From contig NZ_JAUSZN010000001.1 in NCBI RefSeq assembly GCF_030817595.1, positions 8,001 to 72,000 on the forward strand: a stretch of 64,000 bases of DNA. Direction: 5' to 3'. The translations under genes were made by a program, and so were the position numbers. Below are positions 16,599 through 26,579 of the stretch, one piece after another; position 1 is the first letter of the stretch, and every line of letters begins with the position of its first letter. The DNA comes from Neobacillus niacini (GTDB lineage: Bacteria; Bacillota; Bacilli; Bacillales; Cytobacillaceae). The notes beneath the pieces are model-generated. The model was not told the origin of the DNA. It ran no database searches and saw only the letters and a program-made list of their open reading frames with translations.

Positions 16599-17849
16599 TT
16601 AAGTGAATTGCAATTTTTCAAACAATGAGTCACTTTCTTTATCTTCAGCTGGTTTGGTTTTTGCTACATGAATCAGTATCATACAAAGCAAGGCACAAAA
16701 TAGCGTTAATCCAGCCGTAACTAAAAACATGCCCGACCTTGACCAAGCCATTAGGGAGCCGAATACGGGGGGACCTATCGCTACCCCTAAGAATCGTACA
16801 GACCCATATAAGGAGGTGACAAAACCCCTTCGGTCTGTTGGGACAGATCCTGTGATAAAACTATTGATGCAAGGAAGAACAAGTCCTGTTCCAATACTAC
16901 TTACAGAAAGGACAGCGAAAAAAGGAACTAATTTTTTAAAGAAAATAAGTGAAGCAAATGAAGTGGTCATGAGCAATAATCCTAAAATGATTAATGTTTT
17001 CATAAGCCTCATCTTTTTACCAATTTTACTTCCGGTTATATAAGAGGTGGTGGTCATGACTAGCAGCGGAATCGCTAAAATCAATCCTTTCATGACTCCA
17101 TCAATTTGATGATCCTTTTCCAATATGTCTGAAATGTAAAATAAAATCCCAAAAAGTGTAAATAAACAGGTCGCTCCTGTTATATAAGCGGCAAATAACC
17201 AGCGTCCCTCCGTTTTAAAAACAGATACAAGCCCCTTTACATATTTTCCAACCGGAGGGGGTTCCTTTTTGGCCTTTTTTTCCTTAATGAAAATGATGGT
17301 TAATAACAAGGAAATAAAGCAGAAAATCGGAAAGGCGAAAAACGCTGCATACCAAAAGATTAAAGCTAAAAGCGAACCGATGATTGGGCTGATTACTTTT
17401 CCAAATCCATTGGATGCTTCGACCAATCCTAAGACTTTACTCTGCTGTCCTCCTTTAAATAAATCACCTGTTAATGCCATGGCTATAGGGGCAGTTCCTG
17501 CAGCACCCATACCCTGCATAATCCTGCCTGCAAGTATCCATGTATAGGAATTATCAAACCAAGCGGAAGCGGCCCCGGCCAATAACCCTCCACTCCCATA
17601 TAAAATCAGGGCGGGGATAATAATGGCTTTCCGTGAAAACCTATCGGACAAATAACCTAATACTGGTATCGAAATGGCTGCCGCTATGGAAAAGGCAGAA
17701 ATGACTAAACTAACCTGAAATTGTGAGATACCCAGTTCAGATTTCATTTTAGGAAGAACAGGAATAAGCATCGAATTTCCCAAAACAAGAATAAGTGGAA
17801 TGGAACTAATGGCCAGAATTGTTAAGCCCGAATGTTTTTGCTTTGACAA
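16599..17849 (-). CDS. MFS transporter, drug/metabolite efflux type
   Basis: 416 aa with twelve predicted helices. The motif-A signature [17 protein letters not shown] follows helix 2 and a motif-C-like [17 protein letters not shown] is in helix 5, both typical of 12-TM drug/H+ antiporters. TTG start behind SD AGGGGTG. It is divergent from the sulfolactate genes (intergenic 163 bp). Export of sulfolactate is possible but unproven; B. subtilis has an MFS gene (yitG) in the same neighbourhood. Confidence 0.88.
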   Translation of the reverse strand: MSKQKHSGLTILAISSIPLILVLGNSMLIPVLPKMKSELGISQFQVSLVISAFSIAAAISIPVLGYLSDRFSRKAIIIPALILYGSGGLLAGAASAWFDNSYTWILAGRIMQGMGAAGTAPIAMALTGDLFKGGQQSKVLGLVEASNGFGKVISPIIGSLLALIFWYAAFFAFPIFCFISLLLTIIFIKEKKAKKEPPPVGKYVKGLVSVFKTEGRWLFAAYITGATCLFTLFGILFYISDILEKDHQIDGVMKGLILAIPLLVMTTTSYITGSKIGKKMRLMKTLIILGLLLMTTSFASLIFFKKLVPFFAVLSVSSIGTGLVLPCINSFITGSVPTDRRGFVTSLYGSVRFLGVAIGPPVFGSLMAWSRSGMFLVTAGLTLFCALLCMILIHVAKTKPAEDKESDSLFEKLQFT

Positions 17850-18012
17850 GGATGTACACCCCTAACTGTGAGAATAGCCTTTTTATTGTTTCAAGTGAAG
17901 GCAGAGTTTATACAAGACAAATGCCTAATTTCTGCTTTTCAAGCCTAATATCTACACAATCACCTATTTTTTGAATAATCTATCCTAGAAAAATAGAGGA
18001 GGCGCTTTATGT

Positions 18013-18780
18013 ATGGATTTTTTAATACTGCCAGAAAGGACGTCAGGAAATAGAACATACGGATTGACCTCGGTGATCGATTTCGGCACCCCAATAGGTG
18101 AATTAAAACATATTTTAGATGACTATGGATATCTCATTGATATAGCTAAGATAGGAATTGGGTCAGCTTATGTGACCCCAAACCTTAGGAAAAAAATTGA
18201 ACTTTATAAAGAGTATCAGATAAAGCCTTATTGTGGAGGAACACTATTTGAAAAATGTTTTTATCAAAATAAAGTTCCTGAATATTTAAGGCATTTACGT
18301 GAATTAGGGATTGACTGGATTGAGATTTCCAACGGGACGCTTGATATTCCAATAGAAGAACGCCTCCAAATGATTTCGGAAATAAAAAAGGATTTTCATG
18401 TAATAGCTGAGGTTGGCTCAAAGGATTCTAATAAGGATATGGACATCTGTGACTGGAAGGAAGAAATAAACCTTTTATTACAGGCAGGTTGTGATTATGT
18501 AATAACAGAAGGGCGAGATTCAGGAACATCTGGCATTTATGAAAAATCCGGCAGCATTAAATCCAGTTTGATTCAGGAATTAATAAAAGATATCGACAGC
18601 AAAAAGATCATCTTTGAGGCGCCAACAGCCAAACATCAAATGTATTTTATTAGAGAAGTGGGACCAAACGTTAATTTAGGCAATGTGAAACTTCAGGATG
18701 TTTTAGTATTAGAAACCCAACGCCGCGGACTGCGGAGTGAAACTTTTTATGTGGAGGAAGATGAATGCAAATCACTGTAA
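18013..18780 (+). CDS. Phosphosulfolactate synthase (ComA, YitD-like)
   Basis: 255 aa, a TIM-barrel enzyme that adds sulfite to phosphoenolpyruvate to give (2R)-phospho-3-sulfolactate. Diagnostic stretches: KIGIGSAYVTP, KPYCGGTLFE, GIDWIEISNGT, VIAEVGSKD and EGRDSGTSGIYE. B. subtilis YitD is the characterised bacterial homologue, and Bacillus spores can store large amounts of 3-sulfolactate. ATG start behind AGGAGG. Its last 16 bases overlap the next gene, so the two are translationally coupled. It is the first gene of a run that ends with cysC. Confidence 0.92.
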   Translation: MDFLILPERTSGNRTYGLTSVIDFGTPIGELKHILDDYGYLIDIAKIGIGSAYVTPNLRKKIELYKEYQIKPYCGGTLFEKCFYQNKVPEYLRHLRELGIDWIEISNGTLDIPIEERLQMISEIKKDFHVIAEVGSKDSNKDMDICDWKEEINLLLQAGCDYVITEGRDSGTSGIYEKSGSIKSSLIQELIKDIDSKKIIFEAPTAKHQMYFIREVGPNVNLGNVKLQDVLVLETQRRGLRSETFYVEEDECKSL

Positions 18781-19298
18781 TTCGACACCTTCCAACGGAA
18801 TGGAATAAACAAACATGGCTTCAGGGGAGGCAGGATATCGAACTATCACAGGTTTCAGATGAACTTATAGATGGAATTGAGGACAATCAAAAAGTTCTTC
18901 AAAAGTTAGCACCCTTTGATCTTGTTTTAGCAAGTACATTGCAAAGAACCCACCAAACAGCCAATCTCTATGGATATAAGTATGAAATAGAGGCATTACT
19001 GGATGAATTGGATTTTGGACCATTTGAAGGAGTTCCGAAGCAGAAGTTGATTGAAAAATATGGAGAGGTATGGTTTGAAAATCCAAGAGAATTGGTGTTA
19101 GGTGAGAGTTTAAAGAATTTAGAAAAACGGATTGTCATGTTTATAGATAAATATCAAAAATATACAAATATCCTCGCGTTTGGTCATGGCTCTTGGATAC
19201 GAGCGATGATTTCTTATGCCAATTACGGCGACATTAACCAGATGAATAAGATTGAAGTGGTGAATAATGCCTGTATCACGTTGAGCATTGAAACCTAA
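18765..19298 (+). CDS. Histidine phosphatase family protein, probable phosphosulfolactate phosphatase
   Basis: 177 aa. The catalytic motif is VIRHLPTEWN, in which the usual RHG is RHL; further family marks are LASTLQRTHQTA, LDELDFGPFEG and FGHGSWIRAM with the second catalytic His. It overlaps the phosphosulfolactate synthase gene by 16 bases. B. subtilis has the Mg-dependent ComB (YitC) for this step, and no ComB is seen here. I infer non-orthologous replacement: this enzyme would remove phosphate from phosphosulfolactate. It could instead be an unrelated phosphatase. Confidence 0.78.
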   Translation: MQITVIRHLPTEWNKQTWLQGRQDIELSQVSDELIDGIEDNQKVLQKLAPFDLVLASTLQRTHQTANLYGYKYEIEALLDELDFGPFEGVPKQKLIEKYGEVWFENPRELVLGESLKNLEKRIVMFIDKYQKYTNILAFGHGSWIRAMISYANYGDINQMNKIEVVNNACITLSIET

Positions 19299-19326
19299 GG
19301 GATAGAGAGGAATGGGGGTCCCCGGA

Positions 19327-20028
19327 TTGTTAACGTATGATAAATGGGATGAAAAACAAATTACCTCCTTTAGGGAGAGTCAGCCAGATTATTTGGATGT
19401 ATTAAAGTGGGCTTTTCAAGAATATCAAGACGAAATTGTCTATGCCTGCAGCTTTGGTGTAGAGGGTATCGTCCTAATCGATTTAATTTCGAAGGTAAAT
19501 AAAAAAGCGAAAATTATTTTCCTTGATACAGGACTACATTTTACAGAGACATATGAATTAATTGAAAAGGTTAAGAATCGTTACCCTTCTTTACAAATCA
19601 ACATGATAAAACCGAAGAATTCCTTGGAGGACCAAGCAAAATGGTATGGTGATGAATTATGGAAACATAATCCTAATCTTTGCTGTCATATGAGAAAGGT
19701 GGTTCCCCTTCAGGAGGCCTTAGCGGGTGCAAAGGCATGGATCTCCGGTTTAAGACGAGAACAATCCCCTACAAGGAGCAAAACGGAATATATCAATAAA
19801 GATGATAAATTTCAAAAAATAAAAATATGTCCTCTTATTCATTGGTCCTCAGAAGATATCATGACGTATATTCAACTAAATAAGCTGCCGTATAATCCAC
19901 TGCATGACAAAGGCTACCCAAGTATCGGTTGTGCACCTTGTACAAAACCTGTTACAAACCCAAAAGATTCGCGCGCGGGAAGGTGGGCTGGTTTAGCAAA
20001 AACAGAATGCGGGCTTCATGAATCATAA
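19327..20028 (+). CDS. PAPS/APS reductase, [4Fe-4S] type (CysH/YitB-like)
   Basis: 233 aa. ATP-pyrophosphatase fold with CSFGVEGIVLIDLI, the CC pair NLCCHMRKV and CAPC near the C-terminus, together the four Cys of the [4Fe-4S] reductases, and the catalytic C-terminal ECGLHES. It reduces (P)APS to sulfite with thioredoxin. TTG at 19327 gives the family start LLTYDKW; ATG at 19312 is possible but sits against its SD. No sulfite reductase is in the run, so sulfite is likely meant for sulfolactate. Confidence 0.9.
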   Translation: MLTYDKWDEKQITSFRESQPDYLDVLKWAFQEYQDEIVYACSFGVEGIVLIDLISKVNKKAKIIFLDTGLHFTETYELIEKVKNRYPSLQINMIKPKNSLEDQAKWYGDELWKHNPNLCCHMRKVVPLQEALAGAKAWISGLRREQSPTRSKTEYINKDDKFQKIKICPLIHWSSEDIMTYIQLNKLPYNPLHDKGYPSIGCAPCTKPVTNPKDSRAGRWAGLAKTECGLHES

Positions 20029-20085
20029 CAGGCTGCTAATTGACAGCTGTTTTCATAGTTTAGTAGGATTTTGGAGGGAAGTATC

Positions 20086-21258
20086 ATGAGTGAAAGTGTG
20101 CCACATGGTGGCAAATTAATAAATAGGATAAATTTAAATCTACCTACAGACTTTTCACGGAAATCGGTATCACTAGATAATTTAGAATTAAGTGATTTGG
20201 AATTGATTGCAAATGGTGCCTATAGCCCTTTAGAAGGCTTCATGGGAAAAGCCGATTATGAGTCAGTTGTAAATAATATGAGGCTCTCTAACGGACTTCC
20301 GTGGTCGCTGCCGATTACATTAGCGATTGATAAAAATAAGGCAATCGAACTTAAGGTTGGGGAAACCATTAACCTTATAAAAGATGAGGTCATTTATGGC
20401 GTCATGAATGTGGAGGAAATCTACATTCCTGATAAAATCTTAGAGGCAGAAATGGTTTATAAAACAACAGATTTGCAGCATCCAGGTGTAAAAAAACTGT
20501 TTGCGAGGGATGAACTCTATGTAGCAGGCCCTATCACGATGGTTAGAAGGATCAATAATAGTGAATTTGAACGTTTTTATCTAGATCCTATTCAAACAAG
20601 GGATAAATTTAGGAATCTTGGCTGGAAGACAGTAGTGGGGTTCCAAACTAGAAATCCAGTTCACCGGGCACATGAATATATTCAAAAAACCGCTTTAGAG
20701 ACAGTCGATGGTCTTTTCTTAAATCCCCTTGTAGGAGAGACAAAGGCAGATGATATCCCAAGTGATATTAGGATGAAAAGTTATCAGGTATTACTTGAAC
20801 ATTACTACCCAAAAGATCGGGTTTTCCTGTCTGTATTCCCTGCTGCCATGCGTTATGCAGGACCAAGAGAAGCTATTTTTCACGCTATCGTCCGCAAAAA
20901 CTTCGGATGTACTCATTTTATTGTAGGGAGAGACCATGCTGGGGTAGGAAACTATTATGGCACATATGATGCTCAGAAAATCTTTAGTGAATTTACCGAA
21001 GCCGATTTAGGAATAAAACCACTATTCTTTGAACATAGCTTTTATTGTAAAAAGTGCGAAAATATGGCTTCTGAGAAAACCTGTCCACATGATTCACGAG
21101 ATCATGTCGTCCTGTCCGGTACAAAGGTAAGAGCGATGTTAAAAAACGGCGTGCATCCGCCTAAGGAATTCAGTCGACCGGAGGTAATTGAAATTCTTAT
21201 TCAAGGCATGCAGCATGTTTACACAAAGGAAATAAAGGGTGTGGAACATGAAAAATAG
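20086..21258 (+). CDS. sat: Sulfate adenylyltransferase (Sat, YitA-like)
   Basis: 390 aa, normal length. It activates sulfate with ATP to APS. Active-site motifs [12 protein letters not shown] and [12 protein letters not shown] are intact, as is the Cys-rich loop [20 protein letters not shown] at 20086 follows SD TTGGAGGGAAG; an upstream in-frame ATG at 20071 has none. Its last eleven bases overlap cysC. Confidence 0.95.
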   Translation: MSESVPHGGKLINRINLNLPTDFSRKSVSLDNLELSDLELIANGAYSPLEGFMGKADYESVVNNMRLSNGLPWSLPITLAIDKNKAIELKVGETINLIKDEVIYGVMNVEEIYIPDKILEAEMVYKTTDLQHPGVKKLFARDELYVAGPITMVRRINNSEFERFYLDPIQTRDKFRNLGWKTVVGFQTRNPVHRAHEYIQKTALETVDGLFLNPLVGETKADDIPSDIRMKSYQVLLEHYYPKDRVFLSVFPAAMRYAGPREAIFHAIVRKNFGCTHFIVGRDHAGVGNYYGTYDAQKIFSEFTEADLGIKPLFFEHSFYCKKCENMASEKTCPHDSRDHVVLSGTKVRAMLKNGVHPPKEFSRPEVIEILIQGMQHVYTKEIKGVEHEK

Positions 21259-21847
21259 TCAAAACATCACTTGGCACCACTCGAGTGTAAGCAAAAAAGA
21301 ACGCCATGATAGGAATGGGCATAAAAGTTGTGTCCTTTGGTTTACGGGTTTATCAGGGTCAGGGAAATCCACTTTAGCAAATGCCGTAGATTACGCTTTA
21401 TTTCATGAGGGATTTAGAAGCTATGTCTTAGATGGTGATAATATTCGTCATGGATTAAATCGTGATTTAAGTTTTCGTCCGGTAGACCGAAAAGAAAATA
21501 TCCGGAGAATTGGGGAAGTGGCAAAGCTATTTGTTGACAGCGGCATAATCGTTTCATCAGCCTTTATTTCTCCATTTAGAGAGGATAGAGAACTTGTTCG
21601 TCAGATGTTTGAGTCAGGGGAATTTGTTGAGATTTTTGTGAATTGTCCGATTGAAGTTTGTGAAAATAGGGATCCAAAGGGGTTATATAAAAAGGCAAGG
21701 AAGGGAGAAATTCCGGAATTTACAGGGATTTCTTCACCGTATGAGAAACCTAATCTACCTGAGATCGTCATTGACACTGATAATACGTCCATTGCTCAAT
21801 CGGTTGAGATAATAATAAATTACCTAAAAGATAAGAAGATTCTATAA
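21248..21847 (+). CDS. cysC: Adenylyl-sulfate kinase
   Basis: 199 aa. P-loop GLSGSGKST, then [27 protein letters not shown] and ISPFREDRE are the APS kinase hallmarks. It makes PAPS from APS and ATP for the reductase upstream. ATG at 21248 lies eight bases after AAAGGG. It ends the five-gene run. Confidence 0.95.
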   Translation: MKNSQNITWHHSSVSKKERHDRNGHKSCVLWFTGLSGSGKSTLANAVDYALFHEGFRSYVLDGDNIRHGLNRDLSFRPVDRKENIRRIGEVAKLFVDSGIIVSSAFISPFREDRELVRQMFESGEFVEIFVNCPIEVCENRDPKGLYKKARKGEIPEFTGISSPYEKPNLPEIVIDTDNTSIAQSVEIIINYLKDKKIL

Positions 21848-21856
21848 GGGATCTTC

Positions 21857-22555
21857 TTATCTTTTTCTCCAGTTTGCGGTTAATATCCTTATCTTATGGA
21901 GTTTTAGATCATAGATAGAATCAATAATATTGGTGGAGAAAAATTGGCAAATAATTGCATATAAAACGATGTTTATATCAATTACCACAGCCGTTAGTAA
22001 AAAGATAATCAGGTTAATTCCCATCATGACTTTGCCAGGTGTCCACTGTTTGTAATTGGCAATCATTAACGATGGAATGACCATACCGCCACTAGAGGCA
22101 CCGGCACGAATCAATAAGCCGACTCCAAAGCCAAAAATAACACTTCCAGCCACAATACATATGAAAATATTAATATGTGGGTGAGGATAGTGTGAGGTTA
22201 TGTAACCTACCGTCATAGCGGTAATAGCGACTGAAATAATCGTGCGAAAGGTCCAAGTAAATCCAAAATAAGGAAGCGCAAATAATAAAAAGACAGCATT
22301 TGCCAGCCATAAAGAAAACCCAAGGGATAGATGGAAAAAATGATTGATTAGGATGGCAAGGCCGGCACCGCCGCCAGATGGGATGGAATGTGGAAATAAA
22401 AATACAGACATCGCAATACCCTGTAGGGTTGCTCCTAATAATAAACAAAAATAAGTCAACAATGTTTTTTTCATAACTAGTAGAAATGGATCCTCAAATG
22501 TATAGTCGTGATTTCCACTTTCATTCCCCCTTTGGACTACCTCTCCCTTGTCCAT
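21857..22555 (-). CDS. YitT family membrane protein
   Basis: Up to 232 aa, six helices. The family marks are SVFLFPHSIPSGGGAGLAIL and GFGVGLLIRAGASSGG. B. subtilis YitE, in the same neighbourhood of the sulfolactate genes, belongs to this family, so the linkage is conserved. Function unknown. The start is uncertain: neither ATG at 22555 nor the internal ATG before KKTLLTYF (about 22474) has a clear SD. It converges on cysC. Confidence 0.8.
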   Translation of the reverse strand: MDKGEVVQRGNESGNHDYTFEDPFLLVMKKTLLTYFCLLLGATLQGIAMSVFLFPHSIPSGGGAGLAILINHFFHLSLGFSLWLANAVFLLFALPYFGFTWTFRTIISVAITAMTVGYITSHYPHPHINIFICIVAGSVIFGFGVGLLIRAGASSGGMVIPSLMIANYKQWTPGKVMMGINLIIFLLTAVVIDINIVLYAIICQFFSTNIIDSIYDLKLHKIRILTANWRKR

Positions 22556-22775
22556 TTTATGAGAAAAGAAAAAGGAATATGTTGAATTAATTTATACAAT
22601 AAAAAAGTATATACTGCAGCTTAAAATATTTAAGAAGTAGGAGATCCTTTGCTACAGAGGTGCTTGATAATGGCAGCCGAAAACATTTTAAATTAATTTT
22701 GTGAAAGAATATTCATTTAATTTAAATAATGGTAAACTAGTAAAATATATTTGTGTGAAAGGTGAGGCTTAAGAA

Positions 22776-23567
22776 ATGATAAAAGCAATTTTTTTCGACT
22801 TAGATGATACACTGCTTTGGGATCAAAAAAGTATTAAGGAAGCATTTGTTGCGACTTGTAAAATAGCGGAGGAACGTTGTGGGGTAGACGCAAATGAACT
22901 AGAAGAAGCAGTTCGTGAGGCGGCAAGGGATCTCTACTCCTCCTATGAGACCTATTCATTTACACAAATGATTGGAATTAATCCGTTTGAAGGCTTATGG
23001 GGGAATTTTTTAGATGAACAGGATGACTTTCGGAAAATGAAAGAAATTGTACCTGGCTATCGAAAAGATACTTGGACGGCAGGATTGAAGGCATTGGGAA
23101 TAGATGATCCTGATTTTAGTTATGAGTTAGCAGAAAGGTTTCCTCAGGAGCGCAGGAACTTACCGTTCGTATATGAGGAAACATTTACCATTCTAGATTC
23201 ATTAAAAGGGAAGTACCAATTGCTTCTTTTGACAAATGGTTCCCCGGATTTGCAGAATACGAAACTATCGATTACACCAGAACTTGTTCCCTATTTTGAC
23301 CAGATTGTCATTTCAGGTGCGTTTGGACGAGGGAAGCCCGATCCGACGATATTTGAGCACGCCTTGTCACTTATGGGATTAGAGAAGGATGAGATACTAA
23401 TGGTGGGGGATAACTTAATGACTGATATTCTCGGTGCCAATCGTGCAGGAATTAAATCCGTTTGGATTAACCGCCATAATAAAGAAAGAAATGAAGTTAT
23501 TCCAACCTATGAAATTCAACACCTAGAAGAACTTTTTCCTCTATTAGATGAGTTAAACAAGAAATAA
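22776..23567 (+). CDS. HAD-family hydrolase
   Basis: 263 aa. Motif [12 protein letters not shown] with both catalytic Asp, motif [10 protein letters not shown], motif III Lys in GRGKPDP, motif [16 protein letters not shown] helical cap lies between residues 20 and 120. It resembles Bacillus YsaA, which has phosphatase activity on small phosphomonoesters. Monocistronic with a strong terminator. Confidence 0.88.
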   Translation: MIKAIFFDLDDTLLWDQKSIKEAFVATCKIAEERCGVDANELEEAVREAARDLYSSYETYSFTQMIGINPFEGLWGNFLDEQDDFRKMKEIVPGYRKDTWTAGLKALGIDDPDFSYELAERFPQERRNLPFVYEETFTILDSLKGKYQLLLLTNGSPDLQNTKLSITPELVPYFDQIVISGAFGRGKPDPTIFEHALSLMGLEKDEILMVGDNLMTDILGANRAGIKSVWINRHNKERNEVIPTYEIQHLEELFPLLDELNKK

Positions 23568-23577
23568 GACAAAATAA

Positions 23578-23627
23578 AAGGCTGTTCAAAAGTCTACTAG
23601 ACTCTTGGACAGCCTTATCTTTTTTTA
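23578..23627 (+). terminator. Terminator after HAD hydrolase
   Basis: Stem AAGGCTGT(T)CAA...TTGGACAGCCTT followed by seven T. Confidence 0.92.
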
Positions 23628-23954
23628 TACTAATTGGATTGTGCCTGAAATTATGTGTGGACTATGATTACGGTAACAATCAGGCACGAATTGGCCCGAA
23701 AAATTAGAAAGTTATCCAATACTGTAACAATCTTATTTACCAAAGATAATCTATTTAAAATCGTCCAATCTTTGGCTCTATAATGATGGTAGCTATAGTT
23801 CTAACGGAAAAAATCAAAATCATGTTTGTCTTTCTCACAGGATGATGGAAGGCTGCCTGTTTCATTGACTATAATCAAAACACTACTCGATTGGAAGGGT
23901 AACGAATGTGGAGGACTCATCATTTTTTATTTTTAAAAAAGGGGAGTGGATGTT
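23628..23954. other. Gene-free stretch
   Basis: No reading frame, repeat or recognisable operator stands out. The right end carries the SD GGGGAG of the next gene. Confidence 0.5.
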
Positions 23955-24230
23955 GTGCTGGAGAGTAGAAGGGAAGTCCAGGTCTTTCTAAACATTTTCG
24001 AAGCATTTGCAAATTGGGACGGAGAAAAACATTTTCTTACAATGGAAACAGAAAATCCGAAAGGAATCCTGACAATCATGAAATCGAAGGATGGCATTTT
24101 CTATTATCATCGTAAAAATGAATTATATTGGGACATAAAAGAAATAAAGGTGGAAACAGACATGTTAACAGACATCATTTGGACATTCCGGCGGGCTGTT
24201 AATAAATCTATTAATGAAATCGTTGTGTAA
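23955..24230 (+). CDS. Hypothetical 91-aa protein
   Basis: Opens LESRREVQVFLNIFEAFANWDGE; amphipathic, no signal peptide, about five beta strands likely (GILTIMKSKDGIFYYHRKN). No family recognised. GTG at 23955 is chosen because SD GGGGAG (23941-23946) lies eight bases before it; the in-frame GTG at 23946 overlaps the SD. Confidence 0.6.
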   Translation: MLESRREVQVFLNIFEAFANWDGEKHFLTMETENPKGILTIMKSKDGIFYYHRKNELYWDIKEIKVETDMLTDIIWTFRRAVNKSINEIVV

Positions 24231-24250
24231 ATGGAACCAATACCATAAAT

Positions 24251-24304
24251 AATTTCCTCCTATTCTGGAAATATTATGCTTGAAGATAATAGGAGGAAAT
24301 TTTT
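24251..24304 (+). promoter_or_regulatory. SD-masking hairpin with T run
   Basis: A perfect 14-bp stem (24251-24264 with 24288-24301), 23-base loop, then five T and the ATG at 24305. The 3' arm holds the SD AGGAGG. It looks like a terminator whose 3' arm doubles as the ribosome site of the next gene. Confidence 0.75.
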
Positions 24305-25312
24305 ATGGATAAAAACCTCGACCATATCAAGTTAACCGCATCTGAATTGTCCTATTTATGGACAAGCTATCTTGCTGATAGTATGTCCGTCTGCGTTTTG
24401 AAATATTTTCTAGTACATATCGATGACAAAGATATTAAATCCCTTACCACTTACGCTTTACAATTGTCTGAAAAACATGTTGAGTTCATTCGTGAGATAT
24501 TTACAAAGGAACAAATTCAGGTTCCACAAGGGTTTACCGAACAAGATGTAAATTTAATAGCTAAACGGTTATTTTCAGATATTTTTTACCTAAGGTATAT
24601 TCGGAACATGTCTAAGGGTGGTTTAGTAACTTATGGAAGAGTATTACAAAATGTCTATCGCCAGGATATTCGTTCTTTTTATGCTGAATGTTTAACAGAT
24701 ACGCTGGAACTGGATTCAAATGCAGCGATGATTTTATTAGAAAAAGGACTGGCCATGCGTCCGCCTGTAATTCCATATCCACAAAAATTAGAGTTTGTCC
24801 ATAAACAGTCCTTTATCTTAGAAGGGTTGGGAAGAAGGGAAGCACTTACGGGCACGGAGGTAACCAATCTATATGCAAACGTTCTAACCAATCGGCTAGG
24901 TGTCGCAATCGCAATGGCTTTTAGCCAAGTGGCCAAGTCCAATAAGGTCCGAAAATATTTTTTAAGAGGAAAAGATGTATCCTTAAAACATATTAAGGTG
25001 TTAAGCAGCTATTTGGAAATGGATTCACTATCCATTCCGATGGGATTTGAACAGGAAGTAACAGATTCCACTGAATCACCGTTTTCTGATAAATTAATGT
25101 TGTTTCACTTTAATTTGATGATCTATGCCGGAGTAGGAAACTATGGGATCGCAATTTCGGAGAGTCAGAGAACAGATTTAGTGGTTGATTATTCACGGTT
25201 TAATGTAGAGGTTCTGAAATTATCTGAGGATGGGGCCAATCTTATGATTCAGAACGAATGGTTAGAGCAGCCGCCATTAGTAGCCAATCGAAGAGATTTG
25301 GCAAAGAATTAG
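24305..25312 (+). CDS. DUF3231 family protein
   Basis: 335 aa, two tandem DUF3231-like helical halves (about 1-165 and 170-330), each opening with a LTASELSYLWTSYLADSMSVCVLKYF or LTGTEVTNLYANVLTNRLGVAIAMAF pattern and with His/Glu spacing like a ferritin-type bundle. Common in spore formers; function unknown. Its SD is buried in the hairpin just upstream. Confidence 0.85.
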   Translation: MDKNLDHIKLTASELSYLWTSYLADSMSVCVLKYFLVHIDDKDIKSLTTYALQLSEKHVEFIREIFTKEQIQVPQGFTEQDVNLIAKRLFSDIFYLRYIRNMSKGGLVTYGRVLQNVYRQDIRSFYAECLTDTLELDSNAAMILLEKGLAMRPPVIPYPQKLEFVHKQSFILEGLGRREALTGTEVTNLYANVLTNRLGVAIAMAFSQVAKSNKVRKYFLRGKDVSLKHIKVLSSYLEMDSLSIPMGFEQEVTDSTESPFSDKLMLFHFNLMIYAGVGNYGIAISESQRTDLVVDYSRFNVEVLKLSEDGANLMIQNEWLEQPPLVANRRDLAKN

Positions 25313-25345
25313 GGGAGTATATACAAGAAATATTCCTTAAAGTAA

Positions 25346-25380
25346 AAGAAGGCATGCCCGTGTTGGCATGCATTCTTTAT
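25346..25380 (+). terminator. Terminator between convergent genes
   Basis: Stem GGCATGCC... with AAGAA/TTCTT extension and a short T tail; serves the DUF3231 gene and perhaps the opposing S1 gene. Confidence 0.75.
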
Positions 25381-25386
25381 CTATAA

Positions 25387-25839
25387 TTATCCGCGTCTTC
25401 CGCCACGTCCGCCACGTTTCGTTTCAGTGTTACGTTTTAAGCTGGATAAATTTTCTTCACTAGCTTTTAAAAATTTCGCCATTTTATCTTCAAAGTTCTC
25501 TTTTGGCTTAAAATTGCCGCCTTTTGAACGGAAGTCTTTTGATTGCCTGTTATCTCTTCCTTGGCGTTGTGGACGCTGGGAATAAGAAGAAGTTTGACCT
25601 TCTGGCTTATCAATAGCTTTTTTAATAGACAAGGCAGTTTTACCGTCTTTCTCACTAATTACCTTAACTTCAACCTGATCTCCTACTTTAAGATGATCAT
25701 TTACGTCTTTCACATAGCTATCAGCTACTTCACTGATGTGCACAAGACCCGTTGTGCCACCTGGTAATTCTACGAACGCTCCAAAATTAGTAATACCCGT
25801 TACTTTACCTTGTACTTTGCTGCCTACTTCGATCGACAA
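25387..25839 (-). CDS. S1-domain RNA-binding protein, YabR-like
   Basis: 150 aa. An S1 OB-fold (residues about 1-75) begins SIEVGSKVQGKVTGITNFG and has GLVHISEVADSYVKDV and TALSIKKA. A basic, disordered linker rich in Gln, Arg and Ser follows, then KENFEDKMAKFLKASEENLSSLKRNTE and an RGGRGGRRG tail that resembles RNA-binding RGG boxes. This layout matches YabR of B. subtilis, which normally sits near divIC; here the context is different. TTG start behind SD AGGGGG. Confidence 0.88.
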   Translation of the reverse strand: MSIEVGSKVQGKVTGITNFGAFVELPGGTTGLVHISEVADSYVKDVNDHLKVGDQVEVKVISEKDGKTALSIKKAIDKPEGQTSSYSQRPQRQGRDNRQSKDFRSKGGNFKPKENFEDKMAKFLKASEENLSSLKRNTETKRGGRGGRRG

Positions 25840-25934
25840 AAAGAGTTCCCCCTAAATAATGTTTTCAACACTTAATTATACACGGTACTTGCGACGATTT
25901 CAAGCTGTTTTCTGTAGTTGGGCTAGTAAACATG

Positions 25935-25982
25935 AAAAAGGTCCAATGACAGGATAACATCCTATCAACTGGACCCTTTTTT
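25935..25982 (-). terminator. Terminator of guanylate-kinase-like gene
   Basis: Long stem GGTCCA(A)TGACAGGAT with ATCCTATCAACTGGACC, T-rich in minus orientation. It overlaps the stop codon region of the gene. Confidence 0.85.
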
Positions 25983-26571
25983 AGTAATCAGTCACAATTC
26001 GATTTCTGTCAAGGAAAGCCTCAATGACTTCACTCACTTGAAAAGATACCTGCGGTGAATCATAGTTTTCAAAAACATGCTCGCATTCAGTTTTATAAGC
26101 CATGATTTCATCATAGTGTGCTAAGTGCCTATGAATATCCTCTTCTGTATCCTTTCGTGCCTCATGTCTTGCAATAACCGTGTCACGGTCAGCAAAAATG
26201 AAAAAGCGCATGACTTTGTCACCATACATGCTTTTTAATTTTTCAGTGCCTTCTGGATTTAATGTTAAATAGACAAGATTATGATTTTCAAAAGCTTTAA
26301 CGATATCCTCTTCGCGGATTCCGTAATGAATTCCATCGATGTCTACGCTTTCAAGGAATTCATCGTTGTCTTTCAACTTGTTGAATTCATCTTCCGAAAC
26401 AAAATGGTAGTCTACGCCATCTTGCTCGTAATGACGGGGAGGACGAGTCGTGTAAGAGAGGACAGTTTCCATATCAAACGCGGTCGCGACCATTTTGGCA
26501 ATCGTTTTTCTCCCAGAGCCATCGGGTCCAGTGTAAATGAAAAGCTTTTCCTTATCTTTGATTTTATACAT
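25981..26571 (-). CDS. Guanylate kinase-like protein with altered P-loop
   Basis: 196 aa. The fold and nucleotide-site spacing follow guanylate kinase: LSYTTRPPRHYEQDGVDYHFVSEDEF covers the GMP-binding Arg and Tyr residues. The P-loop is GPDGSGRKT where Gmk has GPSGVGKGT, so the key Walker A Lys is Arg and the next residue is Lys. The lid region (RHEARKDTEEDIHRHL) also differs. It may be a weak kinase, act on another nucleotide, or be a binding protein. It is not the housekeeping gmk by sequence or context. ATG with SD AGGAGG just upstream. Confidence 0.82.
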   Translation of the reverse strand: MYKIKDKEKLFIYTGPDGSGRKTIAKMVATAFDMETVLSYTTRPPRHYEQDGVDYHFVSEDEFNKLKDNDEFLESVDIDGIHYGIREEDIVKAFENHNLVYLTLNPEGTEKLKSMYGDKVMRFFIFADRDTVIARHEARKDTEEDIHRHLAHYDEIMAYKTECEHVFENYDSPQVSFQVSEVIEAFLDRNRIVTDY

Positions 26572-26579
26572 AGATTACC

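Noticed and set aside
18012..18013. Sigma-E promoter before the phosphosulfolactate synthase gene
   Set aside because: Candidates near 17895-17960 match poorly at both boxes, so no promoter was called.
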